Shown: positions 7,406 to 14,110 of the stretch, one piece after another
How the letters are laid out: each line of letters begins with the position of its first letter
Position numbering within the stretch: the first letter of the stretch is position 1
Source: Victivallales bacterium
GTDB lineage: Bacteria > Verrucomicrobiota > Lentisphaeria > Oligosphaerales > Lenti-02
NCBI GenBank assembly: GCA_018648945.1
Contig: JABGQJ010000118.1
Span: 1 to 14,778, forward strand
Direction of reading: 5' to 3'
Length of the DNA: 14,778 nucleotides
The notes under the pieces: generated by a model
The model's input: only the letters and a program-made list of their open reading frames with translations
Told to the model about the DNA's origin: nothing
Database searches by the model: none
Position numbers and translations under genes: made by a program

Positions 7406-7756
7406 TCACGCGGGGAATTCGTCTTCCGGATCGAAGGCGGGCACCGGGATGTTCAGAATGCGGAGCTGTCCCACGGCGCGATGGCGGCAACCGGGGCGGA
7501 TCATGACCGCCACGCCGGGGCGCAGGGGCACGCGTTCGTCATCCAGCTCCAGATGGCCCGTGCCTTCGAGCACGTAGTAGAACTCGGTGGTGCGGCGATG
7601 TACATGGGTCTCGGAATCCTGCTCGATCTGCACCACATGCAGCGAGGCGATGCCAGCGGAGCTGTCGCCAAAGGCACGCCGGGCCCAGCCGCAGGGACAG
7701 CGGACGGCGTCCACCGCCGCGAAATCCACCACCTCGTAGGCTGGGGCTGTGGTCAT
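7406..7756 (-). CDS. Small single-domain cupin protein
   Basis: The 116-residue product is a cupin_2-type beta-barrel. Cupin motif 1 is seen as His51-x-His53-x4-Glu58-x6-Gly65, and motif 2 ends in 'RPGCRH' with His92, so the four usual metal ligands (three His, one Glu) are present. The protein therefore probably binds a divalent metal; small cupins of this type act as isomerases, dioxygenases or ligand sensors, and the sequence does not say which. A Cys-x-Cys pair sits at residues 20-22. Its ATG (7754-7756) overlaps the TGA of the upstream esterase (7753-7755) as ATGA, so the two are translationally coupled and probably act on related compounds. Confidence 0.87.
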   Translation of the reverse strand: MTTAPAYEVVDFAAVDAVRCPCGWARRAFGDSSAGIASLHVVQIEQDSETHVHRRTTEFYYVLEGTGHLELDDERVPLRPGVAVMIRPGCRHRAVGQLRILNIPVPAFDPEDEFPA

Positions 7757-8508
7757 GGCTGGGCGATTCCGAGGTTGCGGGCATGGAAGGCGAGGGCTTC
7801 CTGGACGTGGACATCCCAGTAGTCCCAGTTGTGGTCGCCGGGGAATTCCTGGTATTCGTGGGCTGTGCCAAGCTGCTTCAGATGAGCGGTGAAGCGGCGG
7901 TTCTGCTCAATGAGGAAATCCTCGGTACCGCAGTCGATGCGCAGAGCCGGGGTGTTGCCCTGCTTGGCGCAGCGGTCGGCGAGGGCAAAGAGATCGTGCT
8001 CGGAACCGGTGGGATCGGTCCCCGTGATAAGCTCCCATTCCGCCGACCGATCACCCGCGAAGTCGGCCGCCTCGTGCCCGAAGGTGAGGGCGCCGGAGTG
8101 ACTGTTGGCGGAGCAGTAGACATCGGGATAGCCGAGGGCAAGGCGCATGGCCCCGTAACCGCCCATGGATAGGCCGCCGATGCAACGGGACGCACGGTCG
8201 GCCTTGGCGGGGAAGTTGCGTTCGACGAAGGCGGGCAGTTCCTCGGCCATGTAGGTAGCATAGGCGGGACCGTTCTCGTGGTTGGTGTAGAAGCCCCGGA
8301 ACCCATCCGGCATGACCACGATCATGGGCAACTCGCTCACGTAGCGCTCGATGCGGGTGCGCCGGTGCCAGATGGTGTGGTCGTCAGAGAGTCCATGCAG
8401 CAGGTAGAACACCGGAAAAGGGCCCTCGCCGCAGTCCGGCAGAATCACGTTCAGCCCCAGAGCCTTGCCGAGAACCTCGCTATGCCATTGCACTTGGCAG
8501 AATGCCAT
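7753..8508 (-). CDS. Alpha/beta-hydrolase esterase (esterase D / S-formylglutathione hydrolase-like)
   Basis: The 251-residue protein is an alpha/beta-hydrolase of the esterase D/antigen 85-like group, which includes S-formylglutathione hydrolases and acetyl-xylan or feruloyl esterases. The oxyanion segment is HGL (38-40), the nucleophile elbow is G-L-S-M-G-G with Ser114, and 'GTEDFLI' (Asp197) and 'GDHNWDYW' (His226) complete the triad. There is no evident signal peptide, so it is probably cytoplasmic. AGGAG lies about 7 nt before ATG 8508. It is the first gene of an esterase-cupin pair transcribed away from alaS. Its closeness to the glycosidase operon raises a role in removing acyl groups from sugars, but that is inference; thioester or other ester substrates are equally possible. 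Confidence 0.9.
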   Translation of the reverse strand: MAFCQVQWHSEVLGKALGLNVILPDCGEGPFPVFYLLHGLSDDHTIWHRRTRIERYVSELPMIVVMPDGFRGFYTNHENGPAYATYMAEELPAFVERNFPAKADRASRCIGGLSMGGYGAMRLALGYPDVYCSANSHSGALTFGHEAADFAGDRSAEWELITGTDPTGSEHDLFALADRCAKQGNTPALRIDCGTEDFLIEQNRRFTAHLKQLGTAHEYQEFPGDHNWDYWDVHVQEALAFHARNLGIAQP

Positions 8509-8639
8509 CGTCCATCTCCTGGTTCGGACCGTTCGTGGGTCGGGGGCGAAAACACAGCCCCCTGCTTCACAATCCCGCTTGCACAGTCTACATTACGTCT
8601 TCCCGTTAACTATATCCCACGATCCTAGGAATCACCTCC
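8509..8639. promoter_or_regulatory. Divergent promoter region between esterase and alaS
   Basis: This 131-bp gap must hold the promoters for both directions. For alaS, TCTACA (8587-8592) and TATATC (8611-8616), 18 bp apart, each match the sigma-70 consensus at four of six positions, and AGGA at 8627-8630 lies 9 nt before ATG 8640. I could not pick a clear promoter for the esterase. A GC hairpin is present at 8542-8562. Confidence 0.4.
8542..8562. repeat. GC-rich perfect hairpin in the divergent region
   Basis: GGGGGC (8542-8547) and GCCCCC (8557-8562) form a perfect 6-bp inverted repeat around a 9-nt A-rich loop. Read on the minus strand it would lie in the esterase mRNA leader, about 34 nt before the start codon, with a U-rich loop. 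It could stabilise the leader, affect translation, or insulate the two promoters. Confidence 0.5.
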
Positions 8640-10433
8640 ATGGGGCAGATTACCGCGAACGAGCTTCGCCGCAAGTACATTGAATTTTTCGTCGGCCACG
8701 GGCACGCCGAAATCAAGAGCGCGCCACTGGTTCCCGAGAACGACCCGACGGTGCTTTTCACGACCGCAGGCATGCACCCGCTGGTTCCGTACCTGCTGGG
8801 CGTAACCCATCCCGCTGGGCAGCGGCTGGTCGATGTGCAGAAATGCGTGCGCACCGGCGATATCGACGAGGTGGGCGACGAGGTCCACCTTACCTTCTTC
8901 GAGATGCTGGGCAACTGGTCGCTGGGAGACTACTTCAAGACCGAGGCGATCAACTGGAGCTTCGAGTTCCTGACCGGCGAAGACTGGCTGGACCTGCCGC
9001 TGGACCGGCTGGCCGTCTCGGTGTTCGCCGGCGACGAGGACGCGCCCTTCGACGAAGAGGCCTACGACATCTGGAGTGGCCTCGGCATTGTCGCGCCGCG
9101 CATTGCCAAGCTCGGCAAGAAGGACAACTGGTGGGGTCCGGCGGGCCAGACCGGTCCCTGCGGCCCGGACACCGAGATGTTCTACTGGACCGGCCCCCTG
9201 CCCGCGCCCGAGACCTTCGACCCCGAGAATCGGCAATGGGTCGAGATCTGGAACGACGTGTTCATGCAGTACAACAAGACCGAGCAGGGCACCTTCGAGC
9301 CGCTGGTACAGCAGAACGTGGACACCGGCATGGGCCTGGAACGCGTCACTGCCATCATGCAAGGCAAGGGCACGCCATACGAGACCGAGATCTTCGCCCC
9401 GCTCTTCGCGGCCATCACCGAGATCACCGGCAAGGATGCGCCCGAGAAGACCCGAAGCGGCCGGATCATCGCCGAGCATATGCGCGCGGCGACCTTCCTG
9501 ATGGGCGACGGGGTCCGTCCCGGCAACGTGGACCAAGCCTATGTCCTGCGCCGCCTGATCCGCCGGGCCATCCGCGAGGCCCGCAAGCTAGGCGTGCAGG
9601 AGATCTTCACCGCCAAGCTCGCGGCCGTGGTCGTCGACCAGTATGGCGAGGTCTACTCGGAGCTGACCGCCAACCGCAGCGCGATCATCGAGGAATTCGA
9701 CATCGAAGAGAAGCAGTTCGCCAGCACGCTGGAGAAGGGCACCCGCGAGTTCAACAAGGTCGTGGACGGCTTCCCCCCGCATGTCGAACGCAAGGTGATC
9801 AGCGGGCGCAAGGCGTTCTTCCTCTACGAGACCTATGGCTTTCCCGTCGAACTGACGGTGGAAATGGCCACCGAGCGTGGCTTTACCGTGGACGAGAAGG
9901 GCTTTGAGAAAGCCTACAAGAAGCACCAGGAGAAGTCGCGGGCCGGGGCCTCCCAGAAGTTCAAGGGCGGCCTGGCCGACAACTCCGACGTGACCGCGCG
10001 CCTGCACACCGCCACGCACCTGATGCACAAGGCCCTGCGCCAGCTCCTTGGCGACCACGTGGGGCAGGCCGGCAGTAACATCACTGCCGACCGCCTCCGG
10101 TTCGACTTTACCCACGGCGAGAAGGTCACCCGCGACGTACTCGACCAGGTCGAGGCAATCGTCAACGAACAGATCGCCAAGGATATGCCTGTGACAGTCG
10201 AGGAGATGTCCGTTGAGCAGGCTAAGGAAGGCGGCGCGATCGGACTCTTCGGCGACCGCTACGGCGAGGTCGTGAAGGTCTACTCGATCGGTGACTTCAG
10301 TACTGAGATCTGCGGTGGCCCCCATGCTGCCCGGACTGGTGAGCTTGGCCGTTTCAAGATCAAGAAGGAGGAGAGTTCCAGCCGCGGCGTGCGCCGGATC
10401 AAAGCCGTGCTGCTGGATCAGCCCAAGTCATGA
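8640..10433 (+). CDS. alaS: Alanyl-tRNA synthetase, short form without the C-terminal domain
   Basis: AlaRS charges tRNA-Ala in the cytoplasm. The class II core is intact: motif 2 region 'QKCVRTGDIDEVGDEVH' followed by 'FFEMLGNWSLGDYFK', and motif 3 region 'DTGMGLERV'. The tRNA-binding part 'MRAATFLMGDGVRPGN' and 'YVLRRLIRRAIREARKLG' follows. The editing domain is present with zinc ligands His456, His460, Cys558 and His562. In the second editing motif the usual C-G-G-T-H is C-G-G-P-H. The protein stops at 597 residues, just after the editing domain, whereas common bacterial AlaRS has about 850-880. The DHHA1/C-Ala region, used for dimerisation and tRNA elbow contact, is absent and is not encoded just downstream. 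No frameshift is visible at the end, so this looks like a genuine short AlaRS. It heads a plus-strand gene series and is probably essential. Confidence 0.96.
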   Translation: MGQITANELRRKYIEFFVGHGHAEIKSAPLVPENDPTVLFTTAGMHPLVPYLLGVTHPAGQRLVDVQKCVRTGDIDEVGDEVHLTFFEMLGNWSLGDYFKTEAINWSFEFLTGEDWLDLPLDRLAVSVFAGDEDAPFDEEAYDIWSGLGIVAPRIAKLGKKDNWWGPAGQTGPCGPDTEMFYWTGPLPAPETFDPENRQWVEIWNDVFMQYNKTEQGTFEPLVQQNVDTGMGLERVTAIMQGKGTPYETEIFAPLFAAITEITGKDAPEKTRSGRIIAEHMRAATFLMGDGVRPGNVDQAYVLRRLIRRAIREARKLGVQEIFTAKLAAVVVDQYGEVYSELTANRSAIIEEFDIEEKQFASTLEKGTREFNKVVDGFPPHVERKVISGRKAFFLYETYGFPVELTVEMATERGFTVDEKGFEKAYKKHQEKSRAGASQKFKGGLADNSDVTARLHTATHLMHKALRQLLGDHVGQAGSNITADRLRFDFTHGEKVTRDVLDQVEAIVNEQIAKDMPVTVEEMSVEQAKEGGAIGLFGDRYGEVVKVYSIGDFSTEICGGPHAARTGELGRFKIKKEESSSRGVRRIKAVLLDQPKS

Positions 10434-10440
10434 AATCGGG

Positions 10441-10454
10441 CGGCACCCTCGCCG
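10441..10454. repeat. Intergenic hairpin repeat, copy 1 (alaS / STAS gap)
   Basis: CGGC-ACCCTC-GCCG forms a 4-bp GC stem with a 6-nt loop, 7 nt after the alaS stop. It matches 13 of 14 bases of a second copy at 10999-11012. Confidence 0.45.
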
Positions 10455-10481
10455 TCAGCCCCGCCAACCGGAGTTTGAACC

Positions 10482-10979
10482 ATGGCCGATAGCGAAGCAC
10501 AAGTCCTGGCCGCGCAGTGCGAAAACGTGGCGGTGTTCCGCGTCCTGGGGCGGGTGACCTTCAAGGTGAGCCCCGAGTTCCGCGACTATGCGGTCAAGGC
10601 CTTCGACGAAGGCGTGCGCAGCATGATCCTGGACCTCTCGGGCTGCGTGACCATGGACAGCACCTTCATGGGCGTCCTGGCGATGATCGGCATCGAGGGG
10701 CGTCGACGGGAGGCCCAGCTGCTGGTCGTGAACGCCGACGAGAGCAACCGCCATTTGCTCGACAGCATCGGCGTCTCCCGGGTCTGGACCTTCAGCGAGA
10801 CTGCGGTGCCAAACGTGAATATGGCCACGCTGTGCGAAGCCGCCAAGGGGGCAACCGCCACGGACGACGTGGGCGCGCTTGTGCTTGAGGCCCATCGCAC
10901 GCTGATGGATCTGGACGAAGCCAATATCCCGAAGTTCAAGAACGTCGTTGAGCTCCTCAGCCAGGAGCTGGGGCAGTAG
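10482..10979 (+). CDS. STAS-domain protein (anti-sigma factor antagonist-like)
   Basis: The 165-residue product has a STAS fold over residues 12 to about 112. The core phosphorylation-loop pattern is 'MILDLSGCVTMDSTFMGVL', with Ser60 right after Asp59, the position phosphorylated in SpoIIAA-type antagonists that bind anti-sigma kinases in partner switching. The last 50 residues are a helical extension not found in minimal SpoIIAA. There is no membrane segment. GGAG at 10470-10473 is 8 nt before the ATG. It lies 48 bp after alaS and 64 bp before the Skp-like gene. No HATPase kinase, PP2C phosphatase or sigma factor is in the window, so its partners are elsewhere. STAS domains also occur in MlaB-type envelope lipid transport, which would fit the envelope genes downstream, but no Mla partner is seen here. 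Confidence 0.85.
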   Translation: MADSEAQVLAAQCENVAVFRVLGRVTFKVSPEFRDYAVKAFDEGVRSMILDLSGCVTMDSTFMGVLAMIGIEGRRREAQLLVVNADESNRHLLDSIGVSRVWTFSETAVPNVNMATLCEAAKGATATDDVGALVLEAHRTLMDLDEANIPKFKNVVELLSQELGQ

Positions 10980-10998
10980 TATCCGGAGTCAGGAAGCG

Positions 10999-11012
10999 CG
11001 GCACCCCCGCCG
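10999..11012. repeat. Intergenic hairpin repeat, copy 2 (STAS / Skp gap)
   Basis: CGGC-ACCCCC-GCCG, extendable by one pair to GCGGC/GCCGC (10998-11013, the second arm being 11009-11013), lies 19 nt after the STAS stop. It differs from the copy at 10441-10454 by one base in the loop. Confidence 0.45.
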
Positions 11013-11043
11013 CACCATGAATTTGCCAGCTGAGGTATGCACC

Positions 11044-11697
11044 ATGACACGTCTGATCGTCTCCATCGCTTTCGCCGCTGCGGTCCTGCCGTTCACATCG
11101 GCTTCCGCCCAGGACGCCAAGGTCTACAAGACCGCCTACGTGAACATGCAGACCGTGTTCGAGGGGTACTACAAGACCGTGCAGGCGAACATCCGGTTCG
11201 CCAACGAGAAGCGCGAGTTCCTGGAAAGCCTCAAGAACAAGCAGGAGGGGCTGAAGGCCCTGTCGATCAAGGCCAAGAAACTGGAAGCGAAGCTCAAGGA
11301 CGACATTGTGAAAGCTGAAGTCAAGAAGGACGCGGAGATGAAGTTGCGCGTTCTGATGAGGGACGGGGGGAAGATGCAGCAGGACTTCCTGCGCTTCCGC
11401 CAGGAAGGCCGCCGGCAAGTGGACCAGAAGCGCGCCAGGGCCGAGGCCGAACTGATCAAGGAACTGACCGCCGCCGTCCGCGTCTTCTGCGCGAAGCGGA
11501 ACTGCGACATCGTCTATGACATCAACGGCAAGTCCCTGAACCGGATGCCCGTTCTGCTACTCTATCCCCGGGAACTGGAAATCACCGAGGCCGTCGCCAA
11601 GGCCGTCAACGAGGGGCATGAGGACGAACTGAAGAAGGCCCAGGACGAGCTGAAGGCGCTCGAGGCCAGCCTGGCTGCGGACGTGAACGGCAACTAG
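11044..11697 (+). CDS. Skp/OmpH family periplasmic chaperone
   Basis: The 217-residue precursor has a clear signal peptide: MTRLIVSIAFAAAVLPF, then cleavage at A-S-A before Gln23. The mature part opens with 'AYVNMQTVFEGYYKT', the beta-strand and first helix of Skp/OmpH, followed by a long charged coiled coil (about 55-150, rich in Lys, Glu and Arg) and a return to the body with 'CDIVYDINGKSLN' near 155-170. Skp trimers hold unfolded outer-membrane proteins in the periplasm for delivery to the Bam complex. The last 35 residues add another charged helix. ATG 11044 is chosen because GAGG at 11032-11035 lies 8 nt away and the signal peptide starts there; in-frame codons upstream (for example 11017) lack a good ribosome site. 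The gene is directly followed by lpxD (10 bp gap), the usual skp-lpxD pairing, but bamA is not adjacent. Confidence 0.92.
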   Translation: MTRLIVSIAFAAAVLPFTSASAQDAKVYKTAYVNMQTVFEGYYKTVQANIRFANEKREFLESLKNKQEGLKALSIKAKKLEAKLKDDIVKAEVKKDAEMKLRVLMRDGGKMQQDFLRFRQEGRRQVDQKRARAEAELIKELTAAVRVFCAKRNCDIVYDINGKSLNRMPVLLLYPRELEITEAVAKAVNEGHEDELKKAQDELKALEASLAADVNGN

Positions 11698-11707
11698 GAG
11701 ATCCCCG

Positions 11708-12769
11708 GTGACCCAAGGCACATGCACAAGCGCGCTCCTCGCAGCGCAAGTCGCCGGCGAACTGGTCGGGCCGGATGATGTGGTGATCGATGGGGTCGCC
11801 GCCCTGGCTCTGGCCGGGCCGAGCGATGTCTCCTTCCTCGGCAACCCGCGCTACGTGCCGCAGGTTCTGCCCTCCGCCGCCGGGGTCGTGCTGATCCCCC
11901 GCGCAGGGTTCGACGAGGCCCCGCCGGCCGGACGCGCCTGGATCAAATGCGACGATCCAGCCGCTGCATTCTCCCAGCTTGTACCCATGTTCGTCGCCCC
12001 TCCTCTGGAATACGCGCCGGGCATCCATCCGACGGCGTTTGTCCACGAGACAGCCACGGTGGACGGAACCGCACATGTCGGACCGCTGGCCGTGATCGAG
12101 GCGGGAGCGTCGGTGGGTGCGAACAGCGTAATTTCCGGTGCGACCTACGTGGGGCAGGAGACGACCATCGGCGAAGGTTGCTTGATCTACCCGAGCGTGA
12201 CCCTGCGCGAGCGCACCCGGATCGGCAACCGGGTGACGATCCACTCCGGCACAGTGATCGGCAGCGACGGCTTCGGCTACGAGCAGACGCCCACTGGACA
12301 CGCGAAAGTCCCGCAGGTTGGCTTTGTCCAGATCGATGACGACGTGGAACTGGGGGCGCAGGTGGCGGTGGACCGAGCGCGGTTCGGAAGGACCTGGATC
12401 AAATCCGGCGTGAAGGTGGACAATCTGGTCCAGATCGCCCACAACGTGGTCATCCATGAGCATGCGATGATCATCGGGCAAGCCGGCATCGCCGGCAGCA
12501 CCAGCATCGGCCAGGGCACGGTGATTGCGGCCCAGTCCGGCGTCGCGGGGCACCTCTCGATTGGGGCCGGCTCCGTGATCGCGGGGCGGACCGGCGTCAA
12601 CAAGGATCTCCCTCCCGGAGCCCGGGTTGTCGGCGTGCCGGCCGTGGATCGACGCGCACACGTCAAACGCCTCTCCGCCTACAAAGGCGTCGAGCGCTGT
12701 CAGAAGAAGATCAAGCAGCTCCAGGCTGAGATGGCGGAACTGAGAGCCCTCATCGAGACCAAGGGCTGA
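11708..12769 (+). CDS. lpxD: UDP-3-O-acylglucosamine N-acyltransferase
   Basis: LpxD adds the N-linked hydroxyacyl chain to UDP-3-O-acylglucosamine, the third step of lipid A synthesis, using acyl-ACP in the cytoplasm. The 353-residue protein has the N-terminal uridine-binding domain (about 1-100, with 'DVSFLGNPRYVPQV'), then a left-handed beta-helix of hexapeptide repeats (about 105-315) such as 'GSDGFGYEQ' and 'NLVQIAHNVVI'. His245 in the latter is the equivalent of the catalytic His of E. coli LpxD. A C-terminal charged helix (about 320-353) is probably coiled coil for trimer contact. The start is GTG 11708, with AGGAG at 11696-11700 that overlaps the end of the skp stop codon, so translation is probably coupled. 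It shows that the organism makes lipid A. Confidence 0.97.
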   Translation: MTQGTCTSALLAAQVAGELVGPDDVVIDGVAALALAGPSDVSFLGNPRYVPQVLPSAAGVVLIPRAGFDEAPPAGRAWIKCDDPAAAFSQLVPMFVAPPLEYAPGIHPTAFVHETATVDGTAHVGPLAVIEAGASVGANSVISGATYVGQETTIGEGCLIYPSVTLRERTRIGNRVTIHSGTVIGSDGFGYEQTPTGHAKVPQVGFVQIDDDVELGAQVAVDRARFGRTWIKSGVKVDNLVQIAHNVVIHEHAMIIGQAGIAGSTSIGQGTVIAAQSGVAGHLSIGAGSVIAGRTGVNKDLPPGARVVGVPAVDRRAHVKRLSAYKGVERCQKKIKQLQAEMAELRALIETKG

Positions 12770-12809
12770 TTCCCGCCCGCATTCCCTTCCCCTCCGGAGA
12801 TCGAATCGC

Positions 12810-14066
12810 ATGAAGGTACTTGTCGTTGGCGGCGGTGGTCGCGAGCACGCGTTGGTCTGGAAATTGCAGCAGAGCCCCCAGGTGGAGCAGGTCTTCTGCG
12901 CGCCGGGCAATCCGGGCATGAAGGATGCGACACCCGTCGCCCTCAGCGCGATCGACGAATTGGCGGACTTTGCCGCGAGCGAGGGCATCGAACTGACCAT
13001 GGTCGGCCCCGAAGTGCCTCTCTGCGACGGCATCGTGGATGCGTTCCGGGCCAAGGGCCTGCGCATCGTCGGGCCGGACAAGAAAGCGGCCCAGCTCGAG
13101 GGCAGCAAGTCCTATGCGAAGGAGTTCATGGCGCGGCACGGCATGCCCACCGCAGCCTGTGGCGTGTTCACCGAGGCCGAGCCTGCTCTGGCCTATGTGC
13201 GCGGCCAAGGCGCTCCCATCGTGGTCAAGGCGGATGGTCTGGCCGCCGGCAAGGGAGTTATCGTGGCGATGACCTTGGCCGAGGCCGAGGAAGCGGTCCG
13301 GGATTGCTTCAGTGGCCGCTTCGGCGAAGCGGGTGCAAGGGTGCTGATCGAGGAGTGTCTGTTTGGCGAGGAGGCCTCGATTCTGGCCCTGGCCGATGGC
13401 AAGACAATTGTCCCCCTGGCCTCCTCCCAGGACCACAAGCGCCTGGGCGAAGGCGATACCGGGCCGAACACCGGCGGCATGGGAGCCTACTCCCCCGCGC
13501 CGGTGGTCACCGACGAGCTGTGGGAAACGATCAACCGCGAGGTCCTCGACCGCTTCCTGGCGGGGTGCCAGGCTGACGGACTGGACTTCCGAGGCGTGAT
13601 CTACGCGGGCGTCATGGTGACCGAAAGCGGCCCGAAGCTCCTGGAATTCAACGTGCGCTTCGGCGATCCCGAGACCCAGGCCGTGCTCATGCGCCTGGAC
13701 AGCGATCTGGCAGATGCCCTCGTGGCGACGGCGGACGGCAAACTCGACGAAGTCGAGCTGGCCTGGTCCGACGACCCCGCCGTGTGCGTGGTCCTGGCCT
13801 CGGGTGGCTATCCAGCCAGCTACGAGAAGGGCCTGCCCATTGCTGGCATCGAGGAGGCGGAAGCAACCGGCGCGGTGGTCTTCCACGCCGGCACCAAGGT
13901 GGTGGATGGCCAGCTGGTGAACAACGGCGGACGCGTCCTCGGGGTCACTGCTCGTGGCGCGGATCTCCGGACCGCAGTCGACAACGCGTACCGCGCCGTG
14001 GATTGCATCTCCTGGCAAGACGTCTGCTGCCGCCGCGACATCGCCCACCGCGCGTTCGACCGCTAG
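12810..14066 (+). CDS. purD: Phosphoribosylamine-glycine ligase (GAR synthetase)
   Basis: PurD joins phosphoribosylamine and glycine with ATP, the second step of purine synthesis. The 418-residue length is normal. The N-terminal domain opens 'VLVVGGGGREHAL' (residues 3-15); 'GPDKKAAQLEGSKSYAKEFM' marks the hinge to the ATP-grasp domain; 'VVKADGLAAGKGV' is the glycine-rich ATP loop; 'GEGDTGPNTGGMGAYSP' and 'EFNVRFGDPETQ' (metal-binding Glu279 and Asn281) are family signatures. CGGAGA at 12795-12800 precedes the ATG by about 9 nt. It follows lpxD by 40 bp and is the last gene of the plus-strand series, ending in a hairpin shared with the converging gene. It has no other purine gene beside it, so it seems to be carried with envelope genes by chance or for growth-rate control. 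Confidence 0.97.
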   Translation: MKVLVVGGGGREHALVWKLQQSPQVEQVFCAPGNPGMKDATPVALSAIDELADFAASEGIELTMVGPEVPLCDGIVDAFRAKGLRIVGPDKKAAQLEGSKSYAKEFMARHGMPTAACGVFTEAEPALAYVRGQGAPIVVKADGLAAGKGVIVAMTLAEAEEAVRDCFSGRFGEAGARVLIEECLFGEEASILALADGKTIVPLASSQDHKRLGEGDTGPNTGGMGAYSPAPVVTDELWETINREVLDRFLAGCQADGLDFRGVIYAGVMVTESGPKLLEFNVRFGDPETQAVLMRLDSDLADALVATADGKLDEVELAWSDDPAVCVVLASGGYPASYEKGLPIAGIEEAEATGAVVFHAGTKVVDGQLVNNGGRVLGVTARGADLRTAVDNAYRAVDCISWQDVCCRRDIAHRAFDR

Positions 14067-14110
14067 CCTGGATCATTCGTGCGCTTCGTCGCGTGAATTG
14101 GTCAGGCTAG
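14063..14110. terminator. Bidirectional hairpin covering both converging stop codons
   Basis: CTAGCCTG (14063-14070) and CAGGCTAG (14103-14110) are a perfect 8-bp inverted repeat, and the stop codons of purD (TAG 14064-14066) and the minus-strand gene (14107-14109) lie in the two arms. Inside, ATTCGTGCG (14075-14083) pairs with CGCGTGAAT (14090-14098), nine pairs with two G-T wobbles and a TTCG-containing loop. No T run follows on either side. It most likely ends transcription, or protects transcripts, from both directions. Confidence 0.65.

Noticed and set aside
8625..9536. Minus-strand open frame of about 303 codons inside alaS
   Set aside because: alaS is certain on the plus strand; the opposite frame is His/Val/Gly-rich shadow sequence.
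11606..13108. Minus-strand open frame of about 500 codons across skp, lpxD and purD
   Set aside because: It is longer than lpxD, but the plus strand has lpxD and purD with full catalytic motifs; this frame has no known domain.
12750..14048. Minus-strand open frame of about 432 codons opposite purD
   Set aside because: Shadow of purD caused by GC-rich third positions.
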